Source: Azorinus chamasolen
Taxonomy: Eukaryota; Mollusca; Bivalvia; Cardiida; Solecurtidae
DNA length: 64,000 bases
Direction of reading: 5' to 3'
Assembly (NCBI GenBank): GCA_963576725.1
Contig: OY755242.1
Coordinates: forward strand, 27,566,358 to 27,630,357
How positions within the stretch are numbered: position 1 is the first letter of the stretch; every line of letters begins with the position of its first letter. Below, in pieces: positions 32,695-43,254 of this stretch. Made by a program: the position numbers and the translations under genes. The notes beneath the pieces are model-generated. The model saw nothing but the letters and a program-made list of their open reading frames with translations, was not told the DNA's origin and made no database searches.

Positions 32695-33065
32695 TCATGA
32701 TGTGTGTTGTTTGTTACTCATTGACAAGTGTATACTCTGCTTGTGATGGAAGCCCTTCTTCGAGCACCCTATTTTTCCATGGCATAAGCAAATGATAGCG
32801 ATTCATTTACAAATCATGTTTGTCAATGGTGCTGTTCGTCACTTATCGGTAGTTTCACAGTTTGTTTGTAATGGGTGTCCTTCTACGAGTACCCTGTTAT
32901 TCCATGGCACAGACCAATAACAACCAAACAGTTATATTTAGATAATGTGTGTTAATGGATGTTGTTTGTCACTCATCGGCAATTAAAGACTTTGTATCGG
33001 CTTGATACCCATTCTTTAATGCCATAGACCAACACCAACCAGACCGTCATATCAGGATATTTTGA
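32695..33065 (+). repeat. Degenerate tandem repeat, about 120-bp unit, three copies
   Basis: Three successive blocks share TGTTGTTTGTCACTCATCGG, TGGGTGTCCTTCTACGAGTA, CCCTGTTATTCCATGGCACA and GACCAATAACAACCAAACAG in the same order, with considerable drift. Confidence 0.7.
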
Positions 33066-33309
33066 TTTCTATGTAATAATGATAGAGTAAACATGTACCA
33101 ATGTGTACATATGAGATGCATAGTATATCGGGCTCATAGCAGAAAAGCATCAACTTTGATAATCTAATCGCGTATTTGAAAAGGTGGGTAAATGAAAATG
33201 GAAAATATATTGTCGTTTTGCGTTGCACATAGTGCAGACAAAGACCTATTTAGGTGATACTCATTAGAATCTCATCCCTAATGCGATTATTGTTTGTACC
33301 TAAATAATA

Positions 33310-33748
33310 GGATTGAAGTCCGGCGGGGATACCTTTATTTACAGTGTTTGTTTAGCTAGGGTGACTTTGAGATAAGTGTGAGGTGAGGACGTCCGTAAAC
33401 CGGATTAAACCCCCAGTGGTGATTTTGCTACTGACCGTGCCAATGTGGTTCTTTCTTTGTCAGCCTTACTTTTGTTTGTCTTGTGTCTTTGTGCTTGTGT
33501 TTTGTTCATGTTTGTCTCTGGTGCTTGTGTATTTGTTGGTGTTTTCTGTGTTCTTCTCGTGTGTTTGGTTGTGTGCGTGTGTGTGTGACATGCTGTCTAT
33601 CGATGTGTTGGTGGTGATTGCGTCTTGTATGTGACTTTCTCCTGTATGTGTGTATATGTATAAATTGCTTTCTGTCGGTGTTTTGGTGATGGTGACGTTT
33701 TGTGTGTGGCTTTTCCTGCTTGACTTTATTACTTTTTTATTTAGGTGA
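33310..33748 (+). repeat. G-family dispersed repeat, full-length copy
   Basis: The most complete copy. GGCGGGGATACCTTTATTTA and TTTAGCTAGGGTGACTTTGA at the left lead to GTCCGTAAACCGG, CCCCCAGTGGTGATTTTGCT, CCAATGTGGTTCTTTCTTTG, the GT-rich run and CTTGACTTTATTACTTTTTT. Near the right end the GTGTTTTGGTGATGGTGACG segment repeats GTGTTGGTGGTGATTGCGTC about 75 bases earlier. Confidence 0.8.
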
Positions 33749-34099
33749 GAATGACACATTTAGATACGTAGTTCGCTCATGTGTGGCTCTAGTCTTTAGT
33801 TTGAAATCATAAAAACTATACGTCCTTCTAGTGTAGAAACACGTGATAATTTATCAAACATATACTATTTTATAGTATTTATGTCTAATAATTCAATAAT
33901 GTATACATTAGAGCAGACAGAAATAGGTACTTTATTTAAATGCAATAAAACTCTATATATAAGTTGAGCGTTACTTATGGTCAGCGTCACAGATATAAAA
34001 TATTGCACTACGTGGTCTGTAAGAAATATTACAAAATACCCAGACATGTTGAATGCAATGATTTATACTGAAAAGTGTTAGTTGTGTAGTAGTATCATA

Positions 34100-34399
34100 T
34101 ACAGTTGGACTTCGATAACTCGAACTTCAAGGGACCGTACATATTACTTCGAGATAACAGAAGTTCGAGTCACCCGATTTCTAATCTGAACAATTTCTGA
34201 ATGTCAGAGCTTAATATAGATCTAAAGTAATGCTGAAATTACATTAGACCTGTATTAAGCTGTCAAATGTGTTTCAATATATCTGTAGCAATAATTTTAG
34301 AGCAATTGTGTATTGTAAGTTTCGGAAGGACTGAACTTTTTTTTCGAGTTATTCCAAAGTTCGAATAATCCGAGTTCGAGATATCGAAGTTCAACTGTA
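34100..34399. mobile_element. Pogo-like MITE (CTTCGATAACTCGAAC type)
   Basis: Element 34102-34397 with ends CAGTTGGACTTCGATAACTC and GAGATATCGAAGTTCAACTG between TA. Subterminal inverted motifs AGTTCGAGTCACCCGA and TCGAATAATCCGAGTTCGAG add a second layer of inverted sequence. Confidence 0.87.
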
Positions 34400-34781
34400 T
34401 TATTAAGGAACTACTTAATATACTGATGAAATATGAAATGCTAATAGTAATTAACATGAATTAACATGAATTAACATGTTCTACCTTTCAATTACCTTTT
34501 AGCGCGTGTATGGCAAATTACAACAATTATTGAGCAACCATTTTGTTAAACAATCAGATAGCATAAACATGCAAGCCAGACTTTGAGCCGGTGAAGTTAA
34601 ACAAACCCAGTTAACAGTCCATGTTTTTGTTAAACATGTTCGTGTCTATAATATACATTAATACATTTTGTTATAGTATTGAATCGTACATGTGATTACA
34701 ACTTTGACTCGCATAATTGATTATAATATTAATTCATATATGTGATTATAATATGGATTCATTTGAAAAAGTTATAGATAG

Positions 34782-34920
34782 ATACAGTTGAACTTCACAA
34801 ATTACTTCGAGATAACAAAATTCAGCATTACTTTAGACCTGCATTAAGCTGCCAAGTGTGTTTCTTGGTATGCGTAGTGATACATTTTAGAGCAATTCTT
34901 ATTTGTAAATTTAGAAATTT
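34782..34920. mobile_element. Truncated relative of 34100-34399
   Basis: Left end CAGTTGAACTTCACAAATTA at 34784, then ACTTCGAGATAACA, TTAGACCTGCATTAAGCTGC and ACATTTTAGAGCAATTCTTA, colinear with 34102-34397. The middle and right end are missing. Confidence 0.65.
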
Positions 34921-34949
34921 TGAAATTTTATGAGATAGATGGATAGATA

Positions 34950-36328
34950 GATTTTGAAGCTTCCTTATTTTCATAGTTAATCCTAGATCACGCGATGATA
35001 TGTCAACACATTCTTTCATTTTATGCGTAAGATATAGGTCAATATTAATGAAAAAATATTCTCGTATTGCTCAGTGAACCTTAGTACCAACCAGACGAAA
35101 ACTGATTCCCCAGACCCTCACTTATTTCTGAAATATTCCTGTCTGATATATGGGTTTGCACCAAGATGCCACTTTCGATCAAAATGCCCGTACCAAGGAT
35201 TACAAATCTACTTGAGTGTCTAATTTTCCCATCAGGATACTATTAATCACGAACGAACAGTTAAGCATTTTCCAGGATAGTTTCTTTATTTTTTTCACCA
35301 ATCCCTTTGTTGTGACGACTCTTTAGACCCGTCCCTTCGAGATGACTCTAACGAGCGAACATTAGACTAAGGTTTGGGGTTTAAACACATACTTTAATTT
35401 ATAGCCCTGTATTGTAACTAATCATCATTCTATGCACTTGCGTCAATTCGGTCATTATGTCGTCCCTAACTTAACTAGGAATATTGCCATTACGTTTGAG
35501 TGTTTCATTTATATGCAGGCATATATTGACATTTAGCTGTAATTAATTATATGAACTATCTTCAATCTAATATTTTATATACCTGTATTATTTGTTTGGG
35601 GATAATTTATATCATATGTTGTTTTACATACTAAAGACACGTGTACATTTCCGTATATAGCACACATGCACCTTATAATGACATCAGAGCCTTGGTGCAC
35701 ATGACCAATTTAAGTTGTTATTTGTTTTCCTAGGAACAAATAGGCATTAAGAAACCACCTGATTTAAGACTAATGTGTTTAATAAATGGCTTGCCGCTTA
35801 TGACAGGTTCTTCTGTATGTAAAATCCATCCCTATACGATGGTCACGATAAACTTTATAGTGATCAATATCCCGAACACTTCCCCAATTCTCTATCCTAT
35901 ACTACTTCATTTCTCACTTTTAGAGAAATACCAGCCTTCCCCTGAGATGCACGTGCCATATGCTTAAACCTTATAGTGCTGCTGTAAAATTATGTTTGCT
36001 TAATTTCAGACCTGTTACGATGTTGACTTATTTCCGATTTATTCCAAACTTTAAGAAGCTATTAGCGGAGTATCCATGAAATTGAACAAGGACGATCGCC
36101 GAGTGGCTTGGTGTATCACCAGAAACCCGAGCTGTTTGCAAATGCAAGTAATGTTGTATTTAACGGGATAGGGTTTAGCAAAGATCGGAGATTGATAAAG
36201 GCAAAACAAAGATTTAATACTTTGTTCCAATCGATATTAAGCTATGCCCTTCATATTGTTAAGATGAATTGAACTGACGTCCATATTCGCATTCTTATAA
36301 TTCGGTCAACGTTCGATCGGCATGCCCT
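34950..36328. other. Non-genic stretch, nothing recognised
   Basis: No repeat shared with other parts apart from a short trace at 36090-36140. The open frame at 35773-35967 shows no domain. Confidence 0.4.
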
Positions 36329-36570
36329 TTAACCCTTTACCCCCTAGATATTGATGTAAGACATAATGTCATCATGGATATAAGATGAATTCGATAATGG
36401 TTTGTGAACACACGAACTTTTGGCCCTGGTAGAAACTGGACAGTTTCATCTTTATTATTCTATATGCAAACAGGACAGACCCTGATCAGATGTTTCCTAC
36501 AGGGGCCGTCTGATATGGGGCTACTGTGTTCGCAAACGCGTTTCAAGTAATATCTTTAGAGCAAAGGGAT
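36329..36570. mobile_element. TTAA-D MITE, decayed right end
   Basis: TTAACCCTTTACCCCCTAGA at the left. The interior GCAAACAGGACAGACCCTGA, TCAGATGTTTCCTACAGGGG and TCTGATATGGGGCTACTGTG forms an imperfect hairpin. The right end reads GAGCAAAGGGATATG, with TTAA lost. A second D-type interior follows at 36600-36690 (ACAAACAGATCAGGTCCTGG). Confidence 0.55.
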
Positions 36571-36699
36571 ATGCTATCCAATAGTTTTGTTCAATTAATC
36601 TATACACAAACAGATCAGGTCCTGGTCAGCCGGTTCCTATAAGGGTTGTTTGATCTTGGTCTACTCTGTTCGTGGGAAAATGCGTAAATTGTTAATGCA

Positions 36700-37029
36700 A
36701 ACATTACACTTAGATGTAGACATCGCTCCCCTATTAATCATTTAAGTGGCCATATTGCTAACAATCAGAAACATTTGATTAAGGATTCGGCAATGATGTC
36801 ATGCCGGAATTACTTGTAAATATGATATGTATTTTTCTCACTAGTGTTCAAATTGTTGCTCTATATCATATTTACGCAATCGTGTACACGTAACTTTACA
36901 AAACAGAGCATGAGTGTAGCCACTCTGTACAGCAATTAGGGCAAATGGAAATAACTCGGCTAATGCATATACTGGACTTAAGTTCGAAATTTGACATGTA
37001 AGAACCAACCCTGAGTCATTCAATAAAAT
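36700..37029. other. AT-rich stretch, nothing recognised
   Basis: No shared repeat or coding signal. Confidence 0.35.
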
Positions 37030-37207
37030 GGGTCCATGCTTATAAAGCTTTTAGTTGAGTCTGAGATCGTTCTCAAGCTTTTGATTGGTCAGATTTGAGC
37101 CTTTGGCTCAAATCTGACCAATCAAAAGCTTGAGAACTCAAATCTGACCAATCAAAAGCTTGAGAACGAAACTCAGACTCAACTAAAAGCTTTATAAGCA
37201 TGGACCC
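37030..37207. mobile_element. 178-bp hairpin element, copy 1
   Basis: GGGTCCATGCTTATAAAGCT at the left is matched by its complement at the right. The arms continue through TTTTAGTTGAGTCTGAG and GTTCTCAAGC to a centre at TTTGAGCCTTTGGCTCAAA. The right arm carries an internal duplication: AATCTGACCAATCAAAAGCT plus TGAGAAC appears twice in a row. The twin at 38617-38794 has the same length and the same duplication. Confidence 0.85.
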
Positions 37208-37211
37208 TGGT

Positions 37212-37686
37212 ATAGGTATTATACGTGCAATTCAGCCTTAGAAAACAACATCTCCACTTGATTTTTTTTCAGCTTTCGTTTTTCCCTGATGCTTTATCTT
37301 CATGTAAATGTTCTTTTCAAACTGATGTTATGCAGAGGACTCAAAGAAGTAGAAAAAGAACTTTTGATAATAGAATAATGACCATTTAAAAAAAGAATAG
37401 AAAAAATTATACACCTCCAACAGGATTGATACATTTTATCAATAATCCAGCACGGGAATTCAGTACTTCCCAGACTCTAACCAATATCCACAGAACATCA
37501 TCGTGGTAATATCTCGGTTTCAAAATGTACTTAAACACTTTATACTATAAATATTCATATAAGAAATAATGACAGTATATACACACATTAGTTGAGTTTT
37601 TATGATGACAAATGAACACACACACTCGTATGTGTTACAATACAATACAAATACAAATGTTATCTAGAGTCGGTGTTACAGTAACA
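37212..37686. other. AT-rich stretch, nothing recognised
   Basis: Contains short A/T runs and an ACAATACAATACAAATACAA simple repeat near 37640. Confidence 0.4.
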
Positions 37687-37938
37687 TACAGTAAAAACTC
37701 TCTATAACGACCACTAAACCTTTCTATAACGACCACTAAACATCTCTATAACGACCACTAAATTGTGTTAACTAGTTGGTATTTTGGGCAGGTGGCTGCT
37801 TAAAGCAAAGTGAACGTAAAACAGAACGCTCCTATAGAAGCGTTCTGTTTTACTTTCACCATGCTTTAAGCATCCACCTGTCTTTAACACGAACTACTTG
37901 ATGTAATTTAGTGGTCGTTATAGAGAGGTTATACTGTA
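37687..37938. mobile_element. Pogo-like MITE with tripled left terminal unit
   Basis: Element 37689-37936 between TA. The left end CAGTAAAAACTCTCTATAAC leads into CTCTATAACGACCACTAAA, which is present three times in tandem; only the last is followed by the usual TTGTGTTAA interior. The hairpin has GGGCAGGTGGCTGCTTAAAG with core GCTCCTATAGAAGC, and the right end is GTTATAGAGAGGTTATACTG. Confidence 0.85.
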
Positions 37939-38616
37939 CTAACATAAGATATGTATAGCTTTTTACCGACCTAACAAATAGCAATGCTGAAAATAGGATC
38001 ACAGTATAACAATATCACATAAGATGTTAAGAAAGACCGTGCATGTTTCCACAGCAACATATGTCAGGCGTTGTGTATGAGTATTGTTATTACAAACAGT
38101 GCAGACTGGATTTGGATGAGGAATCACCATTCTTATATTAACTTTGTTTTGTTTTTGATGAGTATTGATTCAATTGCATTTTTACATTGTTTAGAAATTC
38201 ACTAAGAGAGAAGTTAAATAAGATCTACACGGTCTCACTTAGAGTTAGTTAAATCAAGACTGATACATATAGCAGTGTATTATCAGATTTAAAATACATA
38301 CGTACACACATACTAGTATGTGGTATCAGCTAGTATTCTTCATTAGAAGATGTGTGAATATTTGGTTTTTCGCAGCCTGCTGCAGAAAAGACAGATATAT
38401 TTACTTGAGAATTTGAATTCATTAAAAGTTAATATTAAAAATTAAAATCATATTCAAATATCACATTCCATTTTGTATGAAATCAATAAACATAGTGAAC
38501 AATTACATGAAAAATGCACATGAGATTCAATAATCTCAATAGAATTATTGGATCTCAGGTGTATTTTCATGTACTTGTTTACTATGTATGTAACCGTGAC
38601 ATACACTGCAGAATCA

Positions 38617-38794
38617 GGGTCCATGCTTATAAAACGTTTAGTTTAGTCTGAGATCGTTCTCAAGTTTTTGATTGGTCAGATTTGAGCCTCTGGCTCAAAT
38701 CTGACCAATCAAAAGCTTGAGAACTCAAATCTGACCAATCAAAAGCCTGAGAACGAAACTCAGACTCAACTAAAAGCTTTATAAGCATGGACCC
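38617..38794. mobile_element. 178-bp hairpin element, copy 2
   Basis: Same architecture and length as 37030-37207, differing by a few substitutions (for example TTTGAGCCTCTGGCTCAAA at the centre). It retains the same internal duplication in the right arm. Flanking sequences are unrelated to those of copy 1, so it is an independent insertion and not a local duplication. Confidence 0.85.
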
Positions 38795-38799
38795 AGATC

Positions 38800-38905
38800 T
38801 ATATAATTTCATAAGCAAACATGAGCCGTCTGATCTTGGTATACTGTGTTTGCAAATGCGTTACAAGTCATATCTATGGAGTAATATGTTAGGATATACC
38901 ATCAA
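38800..38905. repeat. D-type TTAA element fragment
   Basis: TTTCATAAGCAAACATGAGC, CGTCTGATCTTGGTATACTG and TGTTTGCAAATGCGTTACAA match one half of the D-type interior. Confidence 0.4.
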
Positions 38906-39030
38906 ACATTTTGTTTAAGAATTATCAATACTGACCAATGGTCACATATATATACTTAGATGTTTTGAGCTCTTGGGGATATGGATAACGTAGATTGAAC
39001 TATTTATATGCAACATTTAGCTATAAATGA

Positions 39031-39297
39031 AATCGTATATTCCTTGACGGAGACGTGAAACCTATGAACCCTAAACAGGCGCTCGAGACAATCTATCAGT
39101 CAGATTTGCTAAATGGAGAAAGTCCTAATATCATGAAAGAGAGCGATAACTCAAAGCTTGAACATATATTAATACTTTGGAAAATATTGAAACACTGTAG
39201 CTCGCCTAACAAACACCACAAGGAATACGACATTCAATCAGGTCATTTACCCTATTTGCCTAGTAATATGTGGACTCTAACCTTACACAGAAAATAA
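39031..39297 (+). CDS. Unidentified short open frame
   Basis: Open from a stop at 39028 to TAA at 39295-39297. The first ATG in frame is at 39064. The translated chain begins NRIFLDGDVKPMNPKQALET and is mixed, hydrophilic and free of low complexity, unlike the repeat-derived frames around it. It overlaps no repeat found here, and AATAAA appears at its end (39292-39297). No domain is recognised. It could be an isolated exon, a decayed retroelement frame or chance. Only homology or transcript data would decide. Confidence 0.22.
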   Translation, partial: NRIFLDGDVKPMNPKQALETIYQSDLLNGESPNIMKESDNSKLEHILILWKILKHCSSPNKHHKEYDIQSGHLPYLPSNMWTLTLHRK

Positions 39298-39299
39298 AC

Positions 39300-39838
39300 G
39301 AATATGTGCCGATCATAATCATGTTAGATTGATTCAATATGTTTTCACAAACATTACTATGAATTATTTTTTTATAAAAGTCTTTATAAACTTTCGATTT
39401 CCTACACCAATGCTGCTCCGTTTTATTATTAAGAAACATCACGTCAGATGCTATTGAATCTTAATATTCTTATTCTAAGGTAAAGAGATATTGTATTGTA
39501 AAGTCACGAGGATCTGTACAATTGGTCCAACTTTTCAAAACTATAAGTCAATATTATTTCCTTGATTATTCATATTATATTCAAAGTTTATCATTAATTA
39601 GTGCTTTACCAGTTATACGGAAATCCGTAAAGGGTACTCCATAATCGAATTCTGGTTCTATTAGATACGATGTAAATAATTTCGGACCTATTTCTAACCT
39701 CCATGTTCCGCATAGCACCGTAGGAAAAATTGTTCATAATAGTTTCATTACTTATCTAAATCATTTCATTACATTTTAATGATCGGACACTGAGCGGTTG
39801 CTGTAAACATCACAGTACAATTGGTGTATTGTTAGGTT
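39300..39838. other. AT-rich stretch, nothing recognised
   Basis: No shared repeat or coding signal. It may include decayed 5' parts of the reverse-transcriptase fragment that follows. Confidence 0.35.
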
Positions 39839-39844
39839 CTGTAT

Positions 39845-40119
39845 GTTTGATCTTAAGAAAGCGAGTTCTATACATGTTCCTGAAGCATAATGCAATGGTT
39901 TAAATAGTATATATGCGAGGATATAAAGGGAAACTAAATGGTTTGATGTCATCCGAGACAAATATTACGTGTGGCATACACCATCAATATGTTCTAAGTC
40001 CTTTGCTATGTTTTATATTCATCGATAATCTTTTTAAAATGTCTAATAGTATCAACATAACTGATATTTGTGCATATAAAAGAATAAATGTGATATTCAA
40101 GGATCAATACACACCGTAG
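39845..40119 (+). pseudogene. Reverse transcriptase fragment of a decayed LINE
   Basis: In shifting frames the DNA reads FDLKKASSIHVPEA (from about 39848), resembling the catalytic block FxDLKKAFDxVPH with its second Asp region altered. After about 50 codons it reads KLNGLMSSETNITCGIHHQY then VLSPLLCFIFIDNLFKM (39928-40040), resembling the block GVRQGCVLSPLLFxxFINDL. The order and spacing fit a non-LTR reverse transcriptase. The RQG is lost, stops interrupt the frame, and no ADD box was found. It belongs to a different lineage from the LINE at 8145. Confidence 0.6.
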
Positions 40120-40139
40120 AATGAATGGTAGATGTGTTT

Positions 40140-40730
40140 AAACTGCTAGAAACTTTCACATTTGCTTTCGAAGGATTACCCACATTCACAATATATGTAC
40201 TTCACAACACCAGGTGTTAAGCGAGTGTGTTGCAGCCGTAAAAAGTCGCCCCATACTTCATTCTCAGTGTTCTGGTCATTCGGGATCATTAATTTTGACG
40301 TTACTAGTTATGAAAATTTAATACCGCTTAAGCCGGTGCTAGGGGGCTCGAGTAGTGTTGCACTTTTAATTACTACCCATGAACAGACTCAATCAAACCA
40401 AGTCTGCAAATTTCTCTTTTGAAATTATTACTTTTGCTTTCAAAGGACAACTCACTCTCAGAATATGTGTGAACTCATAATTGTATTTATATACATCAAT
40501 GTATGTACTTCACAACAGCAGGTTTTGAAGTGCTTTTGTGGCGACGGTAAAAGTTGCATCGCACTTTATTTTCAGTGTTGTTCTTCGGAATCATCAGTTT
40601 CAATGGTTTTAGTTATGAATATGGAATGTCGCTTACACTGGTGCCAGGTGACGTGAGTGGTGTAGCACTTTGAATTATTGTTCATGAACAGACTTAGTAA
40701 AAAAGAGTCTGTAAAAGTACGAATATGATT
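40140..40730 (+). repeat. K-family dispersed repeat, two tandem units
   Basis: Two head-to-tail units (about 40188-40465 and 40495-40725). Each has ATGTACTTCACAACACCAGG, GCCGTAAAAAGTCGCCCC, CATACTTCATTCTCAGTGTT, CCGGTGCTAGGGGGCTCGAG and CATGAACAGACTCAATCAAA or their diverged equivalents. Confidence 0.72.
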
Positions 40731-40734
40731 CATT

Positions 40735-40992
40735 CAGGAAACACCACATACAGAACAAACAGCCGCCCGAACAGCAACACATAAAACAAACAATCCATAG
40801 GGAGAAGATGAGGGTACCGCCTTGGAATGGTCAGTGACAAGTCACTTGGGGTTTACACCGGTTTAGGGGCGCCCAACCTCTCACTTATTCCATCGCCACC
40901 CTAAAAGAAAAACAGTGTAAATAAACGTAGATCTATCCCCTCACCGACTAATCTACAACAACCGCGATGGTAAATATAGTGGTAAAGAGCAT
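40735..40992 (-). repeat. G-family repeat (second subtype), minus strand
   Basis: CAGGAAACACCACATACAGA, CAAACAGCCGCCCGAACAGC, GAGGGTACCGCCTTGGAATG, CACTTGGGGTTTACACCGG and AACAACCGCGATGGTAAATA. It starts within a few bases of the K repeat and extends to the same outer boundary as 19280. Confidence 0.7.
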
Positions 40993-41129
40993 GTAAAACG
41001 AAAACATTTAAGTGAAACAAACTGCATCCACCTGTCGCTAATGTACTCACTGATTGAGCTGCAAACAGAGTAACTATAGAAAAATAATAAAGGATACAAC
41101 AAAAACGAGAGTGTACAAATATCCGACGT

Positions 41130-41190
41130 AAGTTTATTTTTTCGCTCTGCTGCCTTTGCTTCTGACGGGCCTCCTACTTTCAGAATTTAA
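41130..41190 (+). repeat. K-family fragment
   Basis: TGCTGCCTTTGCTTCTGACG followed by GGCCTCCTACTTTCAGAATT matches only the right end of the K family. Confidence 0.45.
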
Positions 41191-41704
41191 TGATTGCAAA
41201 TATCCATAGACGAGATCAGCTTCAAGACAATTCACTTTCTTTTACATTTACGAACATGTAGAATAATCTGATTAATTGTTCAAATGGTGAATTGTTTTGG
41301 GTGTCTGCAGTAATGCAATTAAATGGGATGACAATGTTAATGAAATGAAATATCTGACTATGAAATCAATCTTACATATTATCTGACTATCTCGCATCAA
41401 ATTTGTATTCCTTATTATACAAGAATTCTATTCTATATACTCAATATGGAATATAATGCAATAATCAATACACTGTACTAGCAATATTGGTAGTTCAACC
41501 AATACTGAATCAGATGACAAACTTATTGCTTGACACTCAGACTGTAATTGTCCAAATGAAATGTTCTATGAATAACAGGGGTTAGTCTATTGTTAATAAA
41601 ACTGCATTATTCATATTGTTTTTTATTTGCACTAATTGCCTGCTGGCAATGGATTGACATGCAAATAGCGATTTGTGGTGTAGGCTCTGAGATGTACACT
41701 GTCA
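41191..41704. other. AT-rich stretch, nothing recognised
   Basis: No shared repeat or coding signal. Confidence 0.4.
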
Positions 41705-41955
41705 CTACGATTGAGTGAGTGAGTGAGTGGGTTTAACGTCCGACCAACAGTATTTCAGTTATTTGCAGACGGTACCCGCTTGAGACAAGTCACAGTGCTG
41801 CCTCACTTGAATGCCCCTGCCGCGGGCACATGGCAAGGGAACCCCGCCCACTCACATTATCCTGACACCGGGTCGACCAGTCCTAGAACTACCCTTTTAA
41901 TGTCGAGCGTAGACAAGGAAGCTACTAGTTACGACACTATTTCTGCAAAATGTGG
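41705..41955 (-). mobile_element. tRNA-type mollusc SINE, 5'-truncated, minus strand
   Basis: On the plus strand it begins GAGTGAGTGAGTGAGTGGG and continues TTTAACGTCCGACCAACAGT, CACTCACATTATCCTGACAC, CGGGTCGACCAGTCCTAGAA and AATGTCGAGCGTAGACAAGG, AAGCTACTAGT. This is the complement of a SINE I know as very common in bivalves, whose 3' end is the CACTCACTCACTC run. The tRNA-like head, normally ending in a GGTTCGATCCC B box, is missing. A fragment of the same 3' end occurs at 48404. Confidence 0.75.
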
Positions 41956-42044
41956 GGAATCGTTTTAAAATGTTTCAAATGATAACTGATGCAAGATTTA
42001 CGTAGCGTGTAATAAATTAAATGACAGTAATTCTGACCTTTAAC

Positions 42045-42245
42045 CTGTTACCCCCCCCCCCCCTCCCAATGTCTTTTGTTACTGACAGTTCCGAGGCGGT
42101 ACTTCCATCTTCCCCCTATTGTATGTTTGTTTTGTCTTGATGTTTTTGTAGTTATGTACATTTGCTGTCTCCATGTTTTGCTGTTCGGGCGGCTGTATGT
42201 TCTATATGTGGTGTTTCCTGCATGACCCATTTTTGTACTTTGATA
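42045..42245 (+). repeat. G-family repeat (second subtype)
   Basis: A run of about 14 C, CCGAGGCGGTACTTCCATCT, TCCCCCTATTGTATGTTTGT, GCTGTTCGGGCGGCTGTATG and GTGGTGTTTCCTGCATGACC. Confidence 0.75.
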
Positions 42246-42419
42246 ATGTGGTTGGTGTAATTACATATTCTTCTATCTCAGAAGTGACAGATCTTTCAAT
42301 ATATTATGTTGATAAGTTGTACTGATCCATGTCGATACGTTTTGAGAAAATAAAGTAAATTGGGATTAATAATCTTTTTTATCATAAGTGTGTGTTTAAT
42401 GTCTCTGCTTGAAGGTTTC

Positions 42420-42690
42420 GAGGTAGATATGTTCTGAAAGTAGATCATTCGAAAGCGGAAGTAGTAATGTCTAAAATGAAAATTGCAGACTCTGTTCATG
42501 AACAGTTATTAAAAGTGCAATACTGTTTATGCCCACTAGCACCGGCGTAAGCGGTATCCAATTTTCATAGTCGAAAGCTTTGAAACTACAAGAACATATA
42601 ACAACACTGAGAATGAAGTACGGGGCGATATTTTACGAGCACTTTACACCTGCTGTTGTGAAGTACATCAATGCTGAAAAAGAAGAGCTT
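42420..42690 (-). repeat. K-family dispersed repeat, minus strand
   Basis: CTGAAAGTAGATCATTCGAA, ATTGCAGACTCTGTTCATGA, CACTAGCACCGGCGTAAGCG, CACTGAGAATGAAGTACGGG and CACCTGCTGTTGTGAAGTAC. Confidence 0.68.
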
Positions 42691-42935
42691 TCCTTGGACT
42701 ACTTACATCTTGTCACTGACTGTTCCAAGATAGAACTTCCATATTTCCCCTAGTTATGTCTCCCCCAGTATACTGGATAGACATTTCGTTTTGTTTGTTT
42801 GTTTGTTATGTCATTGTGTGTTTCTTTTTGTCTTTTGAAAGGCATGTACATGTTTTGGTATGTTGTCATTGTGCTGTTCAGGCGACTGTGTGTTTTGTAT
42901 GTGGAGTTCCCTGCAATACTCATACATTTACCGTC
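42691..42935 (+). repeat. G-family repeat (second subtype)
   Basis: TGTCACTGACTGTTCCAAGA, ACTTCCATATTTCCCCTAG, GTTTGTTTGTTTGTTATG, GTGCTGTTCAGGCGACTGTG and GTGGAGTTCCCTGCAATACT. The 162-codon frame that starts here is a consequence of this composition plus a run of open AT-rich DNA. Confidence 0.65.
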
Positions 42936-43254
42936 ATCAGTGTAGCTTTTTATTCAATTTTCAATAATTCACTTCGAAATGGGCTTAGATCAAGGAACAT
43001 TTTAACCAACTATTTATGTAATAAAACGTCTCCATTAACTTTTCGTTGGCAGCAGTTGAATATAGCAAATGCAGAACTATCTCCACTGTGTGTTTTTTTT
43101 CTGGTTTTTAATTGTTTTTTAAAAAGCATGGTAAAACACTGTAGGAAACACTTTGCATCACCAAGACTAGAGTTTAAAAGCATTGATACGGAAATGCTAA
43201 CATACAGTATGTTAACTGAATTAGTTTTGATCGTAAAAGTTTAAAATTGAATAT

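Noticed and set aside
42756..43244. 162-codon frame with hydrophobic N-terminus, resembling a signal or membrane protein
   Set aside because: The first 60 codons are the G repeat, and the remainder has no domain or conservation signal.
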